64,000 bases of DNA from Polynucleobacter alcilacus. GTDB taxonomy: Bacteria; Pseudomonadota; Gammaproteobacteria; Burkholderiales; Burkholderiaceae. A program made the translations under genes and the position numbers. The stretch covers positions 1,392,039 through 1,456,038 of the forward strand of contig NZ_JACVQD010000001.1 in the NCBI RefSeq assembly GCF_018881545.1, in the 5' to 3' direction. Below the pieces are notes generated by a model that was not told the DNA's origin, did no database searches, and saw nothing but the letters and a program-made list of their open reading frames with translations. Shown piece by piece: positions 1 to 8,957 of the stretch; the stretch's first letter is position 1, and the number at the start of each line of letters is the position of its first letter.

Positions 1-231
1 GGCAATTTTAATGGAAGCAGAACAGTCTGGATGCCTTACTAGTTTTAAGAGGAGATCAGTCGCTTCCTGTAATTTGCCTTCATAAGCCAAAATTGACGCC
101 AAAAGTTTAGTCGCCGGAACAGATTTGGGGCTCTCTCTAACGATTGATTCCAATAAAGACTGTGCCTGCGCTAGATCTCCGCATTTAAGCCAATGCTCTG
201 CAATTTGTATTTGTTCTGAAAACTTATCCAT
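1..231 (-). CDS. TPR-repeat protein, N-terminal part (cut by window edge)
   Basis: The minus strand is open from an ATG at 231 to the left edge, giving 77 residues that begin MDKFSEQIQIAEHWLKCGDL. Residues about 10-70 have the helix-turn-helix spacing and small/aromatic pattern of tetratricopeptide repeats (AEHWLKCGDLAQAQSLLE, then LLASILAYEGKLQEATDLLL). TPRs are protein-protein docking modules, so no specific function can be assigned from this fragment. It diverges from the gltI transporter gene, with about 190 bp between the two starts that must hold promoters for both. No strong Shine-Dalgarno precedes the ATG, so the start is probable only. Confidence 0.7.
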   Translation of the reverse strand, partial: MDKFSEQIQIAEHWLKCGDLAQAQSLLESIVRESPKSVPATKLLASILAYEGKLQEATDLLLKLVRHPDCSASIKIA

Positions 232-423
232 AATCTGGACTGGGTTTAGATGGCGTATGCATGTTGTTACATATCTCGATGATTGTTGTGGTTCTAAGGC
301 TAAACCCTAGTTAGAGCATTATTTAGGTGATATTACACTGTATAAATAAGCTATAGTTTGGTACAAATAGCTTTATACATGAAGCTGAGTCAACTAAAAA
401 TTACCTTAAGGAAGAGACGCCAC

Positions 424-1344
424 ATGAAAATTCAAAAAATTTCCACTGTTTTTGCTACCTCCGCATTAGTTTCAGGACTTTTATTGTCTAGCGCCTGTTA
501 TGGCGCGAGCGCAACTATGGATAAGATCAAGTCCAGCGGTGCAGTAACAATGGGTGTGCGCGAATCCTCGATCCCGATGTCCTACACTACTGGCGATAGC
601 CGATTTGATGGTTACCACGTCGAAATTTGTCGCATGATTTTGGGCGATATTAAAGATAAGCTGGGTATGAGCACGCTCCGTATTAATTATCAGCCTGTTA
701 CCTCTCAAAACCGGGTTCCCTTGGTCCAAAACGGGACAGTGGATATTGAGTGCGGTACCACCACTAACAATACTGCTCGTGCAAAAGACGTTGGCTTTGC
801 CAATACCTTGTATGTTGAGGAAGTCCGTATTGCCGTAAAAGCAAGCTCTGGAATTACCTCCATCTCTCAATTGGCCGGTAAAAAGGTAGCTACAACTACT
901 GGCACAACCTCCGTTCAGTTATTGCGTAAGCATGAAAAAGCCAATGGCGTGAATTTTGATGAAGTATTTGGTAAAGACCATGCCGATAGTTTCTTGCTCC
1001 TGGAGTCTGGTCGTGCTGATGCATTCGTGATGGATGGTTCAATCTTAGCGGGCAACATCGCTAACTCTAAGAATCCAAAAGATTATAAAATTGTTGGTGA
1101 AGTGCTTGCTACTGAGCCAATTGCAATCATGGTTCCGAAGAATGATCCTGAGTTTAAGGCCGCAGTAAATGCGGCTATTGCCAATATAGTCGCAAATGGC
1201 AAAATGCCTGGTCTGTGGAACAAATGGTTCTTAGCACCAATTCCACCAAAAAATATTGTCGTTGGTCTTGAGTTGTCTCCAGCCACTAAAAATGCTTGGG
1301 CCAATTTGAACGACAAGCCAGCAGAAGACTATAACAAGAAGTAA
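424..1344 (+). CDS. gltI: Glutamate/aspartate ABC transporter, periplasmic binding protein
   Basis: This is a family 3 extracellular solute-binding protein of 306 residues that captures an acidic or polar amino acid in the periplasm and delivers it to the GltJK permease. I chose the ATG at 424 because it follows AAGGAAGAG at a good distance and opens directly into a signal peptide (MKIQKISTV, hydrophobic core, then SACYGASA as the cleavage region). An in-frame start at 358 would put a charged leader in front of the signal. The mature part has the family pattern: GVRESSIPMSY near its start, VDIECGTTTN, and the KKVATTTGTTS and SGRADAFVMDG segments. The permease and ATPase genes follow directly, so it heads a four-gene operon. 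The glutamate/aspartate assignment is by family resemblance; the exact substrate is inferred. Confidence 0.88.
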   Translation: MKIQKISTVFATSALVSGLLLSSACYGASATMDKIKSSGAVTMGVRESSIPMSYTTGDSRFDGYHVEICRMILGDIKDKLGMSTLRINYQPVTSQNRVPLVQNGTVDIECGTTTNNTARAKDVGFANTLYVEEVRIAVKASSGITSISQLAGKKVATTTGTTSVQLLRKHEKANGVNFDEVFGKDHADSFLLLESGRADAFVMDGSILAGNIANSKNPKDYKIVGEVLATEPIAIMVPKNDPEFKAAVNAAIANIVANGKMPGLWNKWFLAPIPPKNIVVGLELSPATKNAWANLNDKPAEDYNKK

Positions 1345-1367
1345 TCTAAGAAAAATAAGTTCCTAAT

Positions 1368-2159
1368 ATGGCATTAGATCTAGGTGTCTTTTGTAAAAGC
1401 ACCTTAGATGGAGAAGCAGTCGACCACTGCTTCTCCTCAATTTTTTGGCTTGGCCAAAACGCAGACCCTAGTTATCTAGACTGGTTGATGAAGGCATGGG
1501 GATGGACTTTAGCGGTAGCAGGGCTTGGTCTGACAATTGCTTTAATCGTAGGCGCTATTATGGGAACCCTCAGAACCCTGCCTGATACCGGTAGAACTAG
1601 TAGATTATTGGTGCGTTTATCTACTGCATGGGTAGAGTTATTTCGAAACATTCCCGTCTTAGTCCAAGTTTTTCTCTGGTATCACGTCATCCCCGCTTTT
1701 TTCCCTCCACTTAAAGCGGTGCCTTCCTATTGGTTGGTCAGCATTGCCCTCGGATTCTTCACTTCAGCACGGATTGCGGAACAGGTAAGGGCAGGAATTC
1801 AGTCTTTACCTAGTGGGCAACGCGCAGCTGCTACCGCTTTAGGGTTGAGTACTGCTCAAACTTATCGTTACGTGCTGTTACCAATGGCACTACGTATTGT
1901 TATTCCACCGCTGACTTCAGAAAGCATGAATGCTATTAAAAACTCTTCAGTAGCATTTGCTGTGTCTGTACCAGAGCTTACTTTATTTGCGATGCAAGCC
2001 CAAGAAGAGACTTCACATGGCGTTGAAATTTATTTAGCAGTCACCCTGCTTTATGCCTTATCAGCATTCGCAGTAAACCGCGTGATGGCATTGATTGAGA
2101 AGCGCAGCCGTATTCCCGGTTTTATTACTGCATCAAATGATGCTAGCTTGGCTCACTAG
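1368..2159 (+). CDS. gltJ: Glutamate/aspartate ABC transporter permease GltJ
   Basis: This inner-membrane permease subunit has 263 residues. It starts 23 bp after gltI and has several hydrophobic segments. The binding-protein-dependent transport signature (EAA loop) lies around residues 155-180, in AAATALGLSTAQTYRYVLLP. The N-terminal extension before the first membrane span, with a long periplasmic-type stretch around CKSTLDGEAVDH, is typical of GltJ rather than GltK. It is expected to pair with GltK and the GltL ATPase. Confidence 0.88.
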   Translation: MALDLGVFCKSTLDGEAVDHCFSSIFWLGQNADPSYLDWLMKAWGWTLAVAGLGLTIALIVGAIMGTLRTLPDTGRTSRLLVRLSTAWVELFRNIPVLVQVFLWYHVIPAFFPPLKAVPSYWLVSIALGFFTSARIAEQVRAGIQSLPSGQRAAATALGLSTAQTYRYVLLPMALRIVIPPLTSESMNAIKNSSVAFAVSVPELTLFAMQAQEETSHGVEIYLAVTLLYALSAFAVNRVMALIEKRSRIPGFITASNDASLAH

Positions 2160-2170
2160 ATGGGAATCAT

Positions 2171-2839
2171 ATGTTGAGCCTTGATCTGAGTTTTTACAAT
2201 TGGGAGCTGTTTACCAGTTACATACTTAAAGGATTGTTATTTAGTGTTCAGTTAACAGTCATTGCAACTATCGGCGGAATCGTAGTGGGCACATTCCTCG
2301 CGCTCATGAGGCTGTCTGGAAAGCCTTTATTAGTCAATCCAGCTACTTTTTATGTCAATACCATGCGGTCTATTCCCTTGGTCATGGTCATTTTGTGGTT
2401 TTTCTTGCTAATCCCGATGCTGATTGGAAGACCTATTGGGGCAGACTTATCAGCTACGATTACCTTCATTGCATTCGAGGCCGCCTTCTTTTCAGAAATC
2501 GTTAGGGCTGGTATTCAATCAGTCCCTAAAGGTCAAGTCTATGCCGGCGAAGCTTTAGGTATGACTTATGGTCAAAATATGCGCTTGATTGTTTTGCCGC
2601 AAGCATTTAGGAACATGATTCCAGTATTTATGACCCAAACGATTATTTTGTTTCAAGATACTTCTTTGGTCTATGCAATTGGAGCTTATGACCTGCTCAA
2701 AGGTTTTGAGATTGCCGGTAAGAATTACGGACGCCCCATTGAGACCTATATTTTGGCTGCTGCTACCTATTTTGTAATCTGCTTCTCGCTTTCTAAAGTT
2801 GTCCGAAAAATCCACGCAAAAGTGGCGCTTATTCACTGA
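2171..2839 (+). CDS. gltK: Glutamate/aspartate ABC transporter permease GltK
   Basis: This is the second permease subunit of the importer, with 222 residues and about five membrane spans. The EAA-type loop GEALGMTYGQNMRLIVLPQA is near residues 125-145 and contacts the ATPase. The N-terminus (LSLDLSFYNWELFTSYILKG) matches GltK-type permeases. It starts 11 bp after the gltJ stop, so translation is probably coupled. Its C-terminal helix ends with a basic tail on the cytoplasmic side. Confidence 0.88.
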   Translation: MLSLDLSFYNWELFTSYILKGLLFSVQLTVIATIGGIVVGTFLALMRLSGKPLLVNPATFYVNTMRSIPLVMVILWFFLLIPMLIGRPIGADLSATITFIAFEAAFFSEIVRAGIQSVPKGQVYAGEALGMTYGQNMRLIVLPQAFRNMIPVFMTQTIILFQDTSLVYAIGAYDLLKGFEIAGKNYGRPIETYILAAATYFVICFSLSKVVRKIHAKVALIH

Positions 2840-2880
2840 GCCACTTTTCATTTACTTATCGCTTAAATACATAGACCATC

Positions 2881-3615
2881 ATGATTGAACTTCAAAACGT
2901 TTCTAAATGGTATGGCTCATTTCAGGTTTTAACTGATTGCACAACGTCGATCAAAAAAGGTGAGGTTGTTGTGATTTGTGGCCCCTCAGGATCGGGTAAA
3001 TCCACTTTGATCAAGACGATCAACGCTTTAGAGCCGTTTCAGGCTGGAGCAATATCTGTTGATGGAATTGATTTGCATGATCCAAAAACAAACCTGCCTA
3101 AATTACGCGCACGGGTAGGAATGGTATTTCAGAACTTTGAGCTTTTCCCCCACCTAAGTATTACTGAGAATCTGACGCTTGCTCAAATGAAAGTATTGGA
3201 TCGCTCTAGCGATGAAGCTAAGGTGCATGGCTTGAAATATCTTGAGCGCGTTGGTTTGATTGCACAAAAAGATAAATTCCCAGGCCAGCTTTCTGGTGGA
3301 CAGCAACAACGTGTGGCCATTGCAAGAGCATTAAGCATGGATCCGATTGTGATGCTGTTTGATGAGCCTACTTCAGCATTAGATCCAGAAATGGTTGGTG
3401 AAGTGCTGGATGTCATGGTGAGTTTAGCTAATGAAGGTATGACCATGTGTTGCGTTACCCATGAGATGGGTTTTGCTAGAAAAGTGGGTCATCGCGTGAT
3501 TTTTATGGATCAAGGACGAATAGTTGAGGATTGCATCAAGTCAGAATTTTTTGATAATCCCGAGACTCGCTCGCCAAGAGCAAAGGAGTTTCTGTCAAAA
3601 ATTTTGGCCCATTAA
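2881..3615 (+). CDS. gltL: Glutamate/aspartate ABC transporter ATP-binding protein GltL
   Basis: This cytoplasmic ATPase of 244 residues powers the importer. Walker A is GPSGSGKST at residues 34-42. The Q-loop is in [14 protein letters not shown], the ABC signature is [15 protein letters not shown], Walker B is [14 protein letters not shown], and the switch histidine is in CVTHEMGFA. It is the polar amino acid uptake subtype (GltL/GlnQ group). It is the last gene of gltIJKL and converges on the protease gene at 3633, leaving only 17 bp between the stops. That gap is AT-rich with weak symmetry, and I do not call a terminator there. Confidence 0.93.
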   Translation: MIELQNVSKWYGSFQVLTDCTTSIKKGEVVVICGPSGSGKSTLIKTINALEPFQAGAISVDGIDLHDPKTNLPKLRARVGMVFQNFELFPHLSITENLTLAQMKVLDRSSDEAKVHGLKYLERVGLIAQKDKFPGQLSGGQQQRVAIARALSMDPIVMLFDEPTSALDPEMVGEVLDVMVSLANEGMTMCCVTHEMGFARKVGHRVIFMDQGRIVEDCIKSEFFDNPETRSPRAKEFLSKILAH

Positions 3616-3632
3616 GCCTTAAATTAAGCGCC

Positions 3633-4814
3633 TTAATTAATCTGTTTCTTGGGTTTGGGTCGCGTTCCAGTTTGGACTGTTAACTCCATTTCCTTGCCTT
3701 TGCGTAGAACAGTTAATTTAGCTTGGTTACCAGGGCTAATTTGAGCAATACCATTAAGCAGTCCACGCACGTCCTGAATGGAATTGCCATTGACGGCGAG
3801 CAAAACGTCCCCTGGCTTGACTCCCCCTCGTGCAGCGGGGCCACCTTCAAGCACGCCAGATATGAGTACGCCGGTAGTATTGCCAGGTAACCCTAGTGAC
3901 TCTGAGAGCTCTTTAGAGAGGTTTTGGGGTTCTACCCCAACCCAACCCCTTGTTACGCTACCGTTGGCTAGGATGGACTCCATAATTTGCTTAGCCAGAT
4001 TGATAGGGATTGCAAATCCGATGCCCATTGAACCGCCATTATTGGAATAAATAGCGGTATTAATACCAATAAGATTGCCGCGCGTATCGACTAAAGCACC
4101 ACCTGAATTTCCAGGATTAATTGCAGCATCGGTTTGGATGAAGTTTTCAAAAGTATTAATACCGACATGATCACGCCCCATTGCAGAAACGATGCCGGAA
4201 GTTACCGTTTGCCCAACACCAAAGGGATTACCAATTGCGAGAACCACATCTCCTACGCGAACCGATTCAATTTTCCCAAGGCTTATCGGTGAAGGCAGTT
4301 GCTTTGCATCGATTTTCAAAACAGCAATATCGGTTTCAGGATCGCTACCAATAACTTTTGCCTTTACTTTCCTGCCGTCAGCTAGGGCAACATCAATATC
4401 ATCAGCATCGCTAATCACATGATGATTGGTCAAAATTACTCCTTCAGGGCTTACCAATACTCCCGAACCAAGGCTGGATGTAGGCTCTTCTTGCGGTGGT
4501 TGATCGCCAAAAAAGAATTTAAACAAAGGGTCTGAAGGCTTACTATCGCTACCTTTGCGAGTCTTGGGCTTTGCTGAAGTTTTACTAGTAAATATATTGA
4601 CAACCGCTGGCATCGATTTCTTGACTGCGTCATGATACGAACCGGGGCTAATCGCATTACCATCATAGGCGCCCTCTTTTAAAGTGACATTCTCTACGAT
4701 GGAATTCATTTGTGCATTTGACAACCAACTCGGTTTTAGCGTAGCGACAATAAACCATACCGCCAAAAGAATGGTTACTGTTTGCGCAAAAAGTAACCAA
4801 AATCGATTCATCAT
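3633..4814 (-). CDS. Membrane-anchored HtrA-family serine protease with one PDZ domain (DegS/AlgW/DegQ type)
   Basis: This envelope quality-control protease has 393 residues. One N-terminal membrane span (residues about 5-26) acts as an uncleaved anchor, followed by a linker and a trypsin-like domain. The catalytic triad is visible: His132 in TNHHV, Asp162 in DPETDIAVLKI and Ser237 in GNSGGAL. A single PDZ domain occupies about residues 290-385. One PDZ plus an anchor fits DegS/AlgW, which senses misfolded porins and cleaves an anti-sigma factor; DegP and DegQ usually have two PDZs and a cleaved signal. It lies 19 bp downstream of mscL and is probably co-transcribed with it. The residues from 80 to 115 are low-complexity and charged. 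Confidence 0.88.
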   Translation of the reverse strand: MMNRFWLLFAQTVTILLAVWFIVATLKPSWLSNAQMNSIVENVTLKEGAYDGNAISPGSYHDAVKKSMPAVVNIFTSKTSAKPKTRKGSDSKPSDPLFKFFFGDQPPQEEPTSSLGSGVLVSPEGVILTNHHVISDADDIDVALADGRKVKAKVIGSDPETDIAVLKIDAKQLPSPISLGKIESVRVGDVVLAIGNPFGVGQTVTSGIVSAMGRDHVGINTFENFIQTDAAINPGNSGGALVDTRGNLIGINTAIYSNNGGSMGIGFAIPINLAKQIMESILANGSVTRGWVGVEPQNLSKELSESLGLPGNTTGVLISGVLEGGPAARGGVKPGDVLLAVNGNSIQDVRGLLNGIAQISPGNQAKLTVLRKGKEMELTVQTGTRPKPKKQIN

Positions 4815-4833
4815 TTTTTTGCTTTATAAAAAA

Positions 4834-5256
4834 TTATTTTTTGAGACTATCGCGAATTTCACGAAGGAGTACAACATCTTCAGGGGTAGGTGGAGCTGGT
4901 GGCGCATCCATTAAACGTATTTTATTAACAATCTTGACCATTTGAAAAATGACAAAAGCTAAGAGAATGAAGTTGATGGAGATGGTGATGAAATTACCAT
5001 AGGCGAAGATTGGTATACCTGCCTTTTTAAGGGCATCAAAAGTCCTCGGCACACCTTCTGGAACACTGCCTAAGACCAGAAATAAGTTCGTAAAGTCGAT
5101 ATGACCCCCCAAAAGGGTCGAAATGACCGGCATGACGATGTCGTTGACAAGGGAATCAACAATTTTTCCGAAGGCGCCACCAATAATCACACCCACCGCC
5201 AAGTCGATCACATTGCCTTTGACGGCGAAGTCCCGAAACTCCTTTAAAACGCTCAT
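4834..5256 (-). CDS. mscL: Large-conductance mechanosensitive channel MscL
   Basis: This 140-residue inner-membrane channel is an emergency valve that opens under hypo-osmotic membrane tension. The N-terminus [30 protein letters not shown] is the classic amphipathic helix plus the first pore-lining helix with its small-residue packing. A periplasmic loop ([17 protein letters not shown]) follows, then the second membrane helix ([20 protein letters not shown]) and a cytoplasmic helix at the end. Its length is normal for the family. It is divergent from petA and upstream of the DegS-like protease on the same strand. Confidence 0.95.
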   Translation of the reverse strand: MSVLKEFRDFAVKGNVIDLAVGVIIGGAFGKIVDSLVNDIVMPVISTLLGGHIDFTNLFLVLGSVPEGVPRTFDALKKAGIPIFAYGNFITISINFILLAFVIFQMVKIVNKIRLMDAPPAPPTPEDVVLLREIRDSLKK

Positions 5257-5313
5257 AAATGCCTTCCTTTTTGTCTGGATACTGATTAACTCGAGATTAA
5301 CCCCATAACTTTC

Positions 5314-5341
5314 TTGCTTACCCCACTTTTTACTTTAAAAT
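5314..5341 (+). promoter_or_regulatory. Candidate sigma70 promoter for petABC
   Basis: In the mscL-petA divergent gap, TTGCTT (5314-5319) and TAAAAT (5336-5341) are separated by 16 bp, about 50 bp before the petA ATG. This is a plausible but unproven match; the -35 is imperfect. Confidence 0.35.
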
Positions 5342-5392
5342 CCTACCTTTAAGCAATTTTTACCCATAAATACCCTTCTAGGAATTTTGTAA

Positions 5393-5995
5393 ATGAGTGA
5401 CAAGCCCAGTATGGACAAGGATCGCCGTAATTGGTTGATCGCCACTTCGGCGGTTGGTGGTGTAGGAGTAGCCGCAGCCCTGTACCCTTTTGTGGATAGT
5501 TTTGAGCCTTCCGAGCGCGCTAAAGCCGCTGGAGCAGCTGTTGAAATCGATATCACGGGTATGCAGCCTGATGAGATGCGAATGGTGGAGTGGCGCGGTA
5601 AGCCAGTCTGGGTGGTGCGTCGCACCCCCGAGCAGGTAGCCGAGTTGTCAAAGATTGATGGCGAATTGGCTGACCCTGATTCTTTGCGCGATCCAGCCCA
5701 ATTTACACCCCCTTATGCCCAGAATCAGTGGCGCTCGATTAAGCCTGAATACCTCGTAGTAGTCGGTATTTGCACGCATTTAGGTTGCTCTCCAACTCCA
5801 AAATTCGAGTCTGGAGCCCAGCCATCCTTGCCAAATACTTGGCCAGGCGGTTTCCTTTGCCCATGTCATGGATCCACATTTGATATGGCAGGCCGTGTAT
5901 TTAAGAACAAACCAGCCCCAGATAACCTTGAAGTGCCGCCACATATGTACATGAGCGACACCAAGATTCTGATCGGCGACGATAAGAAGGCCTAA
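5393..5995 (+). CDS. petA: Ubiquinol-cytochrome c reductase, Rieske iron-sulfur subunit
   Basis: This is the [2Fe-2S] subunit of respiratory complex III (cytochrome bc1), 200 residues. A twin-arginine motif (DRRNWL, R11-R12) precedes a hydrophobic helix at residues 15-35. It is the uncleaved Tat-type membrane anchor usual for Rieske proteins. The cluster-binding boxes are complete: CTHLGC (C127, H129, C132) and CPCHGS (C156, C158, H159). It accepts an electron from ubiquinol at the Qo site of PetB and passes it to cytochrome c1. It starts the petABC operon, and PetB begins 10 bp after its stop behind an AAGGAGAG ribosome site. Confidence 0.96.
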   Translation: MSDKPSMDKDRRNWLIATSAVGGVGVAAALYPFVDSFEPSERAKAAGAAVEIDITGMQPDEMRMVEWRGKPVWVVRRTPEQVAELSKIDGELADPDSLRDPAQFTPPYAQNQWRSIKPEYLVVVGICTHLGCSPTPKFESGAQPSLPNTWPGGFLCPCHGSTFDMAGRVFKNKPAPDNLEVPPHMYMSDTKILIGDDKKA

Positions 5996-6005
5996 GGAGA
6001 GATAA

Positions 6006-7406
6006 ATGGCATTTCACGAAAAAGAAGTCCCAGCGGACGCATCTTCAGCCCAGAAGCTAATGGCCTGGGTTGACTCGCGCCTGCCTGTTACAGAAGCATT
6101 TAAGCGGCATATGAGCGAGTATTACGCTCCTAAGAATCTTAACTTTTTCTATATTTTTGGCGCATTGGCTATCGTAGTACTTGCCATGCAGATCGTTACA
6201 GGTATTTTCTTGACAATGAACTACAAGCCGGATGCTGCCAAGGCTTTTGAGTCAGTTGAGTACATTATGCGAGAGGTGCCATGGGGCTGGATGATTCGCT
6301 ATATGCACTCAACCGGCGCTTCTATGTTCTTCGTCGTGGTCTATATGCATATGTTCCGCGGCTTAATCTACGGATCCTATCGCAAACCACGTGAATTGAT
6401 CTGGATCTTCGGCTGTGCGATTTTCTTGTGCTTGATGGGTGAAGCGTTCTTTGGCTACTTGCTCCCATGGGGTCAAATGTCCTACTGGGGTGCTCAAGTC
6501 ATTGTGAACTTATTCTCCGCAATTCCATTGATTGGGCCAGACCTATCTTTGTGGCTGCGCGGTGATTATGTTGTGGGCGATGCAACTCTCAACCGCTTCT
6601 TCGCTTTCCACGTGATTGCCATTCCGCTGGTATTAATTGGTTTGGTTGTGGCTCATATTCTGGCATTGCATGAAGTGGGCTCAAATAATCCAGACGGTGT
6701 AGAAATCAAAAATAATCTTGATGCACAAGGCCACCCTGTTGATGGCATTCCATTCCATCCTTTTTACAGTGTCCACGACATCATGTATCTCGGCGGTTTC
6801 TTAATTATTTTTGCGTCGATTGTTTTCTTTGCACCAGAGATGGGCGGCTATTTCTTAGAAGCAAATAACTTTATTCCTGCAAATCCGTTTGTAACGCCAA
6901 CCCACATTGCACCAGTTTGGTATTTCACGCCGTTCTATTCCATGTTGCGTGCAACAACTACCAACTTCTTACTACCATTATGGATCTTCTTAGCTGTCAT
7001 TCTTGGAATGTTTGCTAAGACTTCCAAAGATCTCAAGGTCAAAGGTGTTTGTGCAGCGATCGCTCTCATATTGGCCGGTGGTTTTTACCTGTTTGATGCG
7101 AAGTTTTGGGGAGTTGTGATCATGGGCGGTTCAGTCATCATCCTGTTCTTCTTACCTTGGCTTGATCATTCTCCAGTGAAATCCATTCGCTATCGTCCAC
7201 AGTTCCATAAATATATTTATGGCGTGTTCGTAGTGAGTTTCGTGATCTTAGGTTACTTAGGTATCCAGCCACCATCACCCGTGTTTGAAAAGATTTCTCA
7301 GGTATGCACTATTTATTATCTGGGCTTCTTCTTGGCAATGCCGTTCTGGAGCACGCTTGGTACCTTCAAGCCAGTTCCAACACGCGTTACTTTTAAGTCC
7401 CATTAA
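6006..7406 (+). CDS. petB: Cytochrome b subunit of the bc1 complex
   Basis: This 466-residue membrane protein carries hemes bL and bH and the two quinone sites of complex III. Histidines in helix B (IRYMHSTGASMFF and YMHMFRGL) and helix D (FFAFHVIAIP and VAHILALHEVGS) are the expected heme ligands. The Qo-site motif reads PVWY at residues 303-306 instead of the mitochondrial PEWY, a variant known in beta- and gammaproteobacteria. About eight to nine membrane helices are visible. It is the middle gene of petABC and is followed 41 bp later by petC. Confidence 0.96.
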   Translation: MAFHEKEVPADASSAQKLMAWVDSRLPVTEAFKRHMSEYYAPKNLNFFYIFGALAIVVLAMQIVTGIFLTMNYKPDAAKAFESVEYIMREVPWGWMIRYMHSTGASMFFVVVYMHMFRGLIYGSYRKPRELIWIFGCAIFLCLMGEAFFGYLLPWGQMSYWGAQVIVNLFSAIPLIGPDLSLWLRGDYVVGDATLNRFFAFHVIAIPLVLIGLVVAHILALHEVGSNNPDGVEIKNNLDAQGHPVDGIPFHPFYSVHDIMYLGGFLIIFASIVFFAPEMGGYFLEANNFIPANPFVTPTHIAPVWYFTPFYSMLRATTTNFLLPLWIFLAVILGMFAKTSKDLKVKGVCAAIALILAGGFYLFDAKFWGVVIMGGSVIILFFLPWLDHSPVKSIRYRPQFHKYIYGVFVVSFVILGYLGIQPPSPVFEKISQVCTIYYLGFFLAMPFWSTLGTFKPVPTRVTFKSH

Positions 7407-7447
7407 TTCACATCTGAGATATCAGCAAAGAGAAATTAGGATCTAGT

Positions 7448-8221
7448 ATGAAACGAATTCTGCAAACTTTGATGGGCATCTGCCAGGCAGCTACTTTAGT
7501 TGCTGTCCTTAGCTTTGGTGTGAATGCCAACGCCAATGAAGGTGGCTTCCCGCTCGACGCAGCACCTAACCGCGTCAGTAACAATGCCTCATTGCAAAAT
7601 GGCGCTAAGATATTTGTGAACTATTGCTTAAACTGCCATGCAGCTTCTAGCATGCGTTATAACCGTCTACGTGATATTGGCTTGACCGACCAACAAATCA
7701 AAGATAACCTGATTTTGACGGATGCCAAAGTTGGCGATCTCATGACGATCTCGATGACGGCAAAAGAGGGTAAGGCTTACTTTGGTAAGACTCCGCCAGA
7801 TCTCTCCGTTGAAGCTCGTGCTCGTGGTACTGATTGGCTCTATACCTACTTCCGCACATTCTATAAAGACGATACAACCCAAACCGGTTGGAATAATTTG
7901 GTGTATCCAAATGTAGGTATGCCGCATGTGCTTTGGCAGTTGCAGGGTGAGCGTGCTGCTAAGTTTGAGGAACGTAAAGATCCGCATGATGAGAGCAGAA
8001 CAGAAAAAGTATTCGTAGGCTTTGAGCAGTTGACTCCCGGCACGATGAAGTCGCAAGAGTATGACGACAATATTGCTGACTTGGTTTCGTTCTTATCTTG
8101 GATGGCTGAGCCAGTGCAATTGGAGCGTAAACGTCTTGGCGTTATAGTGCTCCTGTTCTTAGCCATCTTTACCTTGTTTGCATGGCGCTTGAACAAAGCG
8201 TATTGGAAAGATATTCACTAA
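7448..8221 (+). CDS. petC: Cytochrome c1 subunit of the bc1 complex
   Basis: This 257-residue periplasmic c-type cytochrome is held by a C-terminal membrane helix (LGVIVLLFLAIFTLFAWRL). It starts with a signal peptide ending around GVNANAN. The heme-attachment motif is CLNCH at residues 60-64. The axial methionine is probably in the VGMPHVLW region, a segment conserved in cytochrome c1. It takes the electron from the Rieske protein and hands it to a soluble or membrane cytochrome c. It is the last gene of the operon, and its stop codon lies in the left arm of an inverted repeat (8219-8244). Confidence 0.95.
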   Translation: MKRILQTLMGICQAATLVAVLSFGVNANANEGGFPLDAAPNRVSNNASLQNGAKIFVNYCLNCHAASSMRYNRLRDIGLTDQQIKDNLILTDAKVGDLMTISMTAKEGKAYFGKTPPDLSVEARARGTDWLYTYFRTFYKDDTTQTGWNNLVYPNVGMPHVLWQLQGERAAKFEERKDPHDESRTEKVFVGFEQLTPGTMKSQEYDDNIADLVSFLSWMAEPVQLERKRLGVIVLLFLAIFTLFAWRLNKAYWKDIH

Positions 8222-8244
8222 TTGAGTTCTGGAGGACTCAATTA
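8219..8244 (+). repeat. Perfect 9-bp inverted repeat at the petC stop codon
   Basis: TAATTGAGT and ACTCAATTA flank the 8-nt loop TCTGGAGG. The left arm begins with the petC stop codon itself. The hairpin could end transcription or protect the 3' end of the pet mRNA, but no run of T follows, so it is not a standard intrinsic terminator. The same DNA reads identically from either strand in its arms. Confidence 0.55.
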
Positions 8245-8316
8245 GTTGGAAAGATTTAAAGCCGCAGTTTGTTGTGCGTTTGTTGCATTGAAGTAGAAAT
8301 TTAAGGAAATCAATTT

Positions 8317-8928
8317 ATGATGGTGTTGTACTCGGGCACTAACTGCCCATTCTCGCAACGCTGCCGCTTGGTGCTTTTTGAAAAGGGCATGGATTTTGAA
8401 ATCCGCGATGTCGACTTGTTTAACAAGCCTGAAGACATTTCGGTGATGAACCCCTACGGCCAAGTTCCTATCTTAGTAGAGCGTGACTTGATTTTGTATG
8501 AATCAAATATCATCAATGAATACATTGATGAGCGTTTTCCTCATCCACAATTAATGCCGCCTGATCCAGTCGCGCGTGCACGCGCACGCCTCTTCCTTTT
8601 TAATTTTGAGAAAGAGCTGTTTGTGCATGTAGCCGCCCTAGAAAATGAAAAGGGCAAGGCAGCTGAAAAGAATCACGAGAAAGCGCGTTTAGCAATTCGT
8701 GATCGTTTGACACAGTTGGCACCTATTTTTGTTAAGAATAAGTACATGCTTGGCGATGAGTTCTCTATGCTGGATGTGGCCATTGCTCCATTGTTATGGC
8801 GTCTTGAGCACTACGGTATTGATCTTTCACGTAATGCTGCAGCTCTATTAAAGTACGCTGAGCGTATTTTTAGCAGACCTGCTTATATTGAAGCCTTGAC
8901 CCCTTCTGAAAAGGTGATGCGCCGCTAA
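8317..8928 (+). CDS. sspA: Stringent starvation protein A (GST-fold RNA polymerase-associated protein)
   Basis: This 203-residue protein has an N-terminal thioredoxin-like domain (YSGTNCPFSQRCRLVLFEKG) and a C-terminal all-helical GST domain. SspA binds RNA polymerase and changes transcription during stationary phase and starvation; it is not thought to act as a classical glutathione transferase. The typical order petABC-sspA-sspB seen in many proteobacteria supports the call. TAAGGA sits 10 nt before the ATG. Confidence 0.92.
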   Translation: MMVLYSGTNCPFSQRCRLVLFEKGMDFEIRDVDLFNKPEDISVMNPYGQVPILVERDLILYESNIINEYIDERFPHPQLMPPDPVARARARLFLFNFEKELFVHVAALENEKGKAAEKNHEKARLAIRDRLTQLAPIFVKNKYMLGDEFSMLDVAIAPLLWRLEHYGIDLSRNAAALLKYAERIFSRPAYIEALTPSEKVMRR

Positions 8929-8957
8929 GATCATCTAGCGGTTCATTTCTGGTCAGC

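Noticed and set aside
3613..3640. Terminator between gltL and the protease gene
   Set aside because: There is only AT-rich partial symmetry around GCGC, without a stable stem or T-run.
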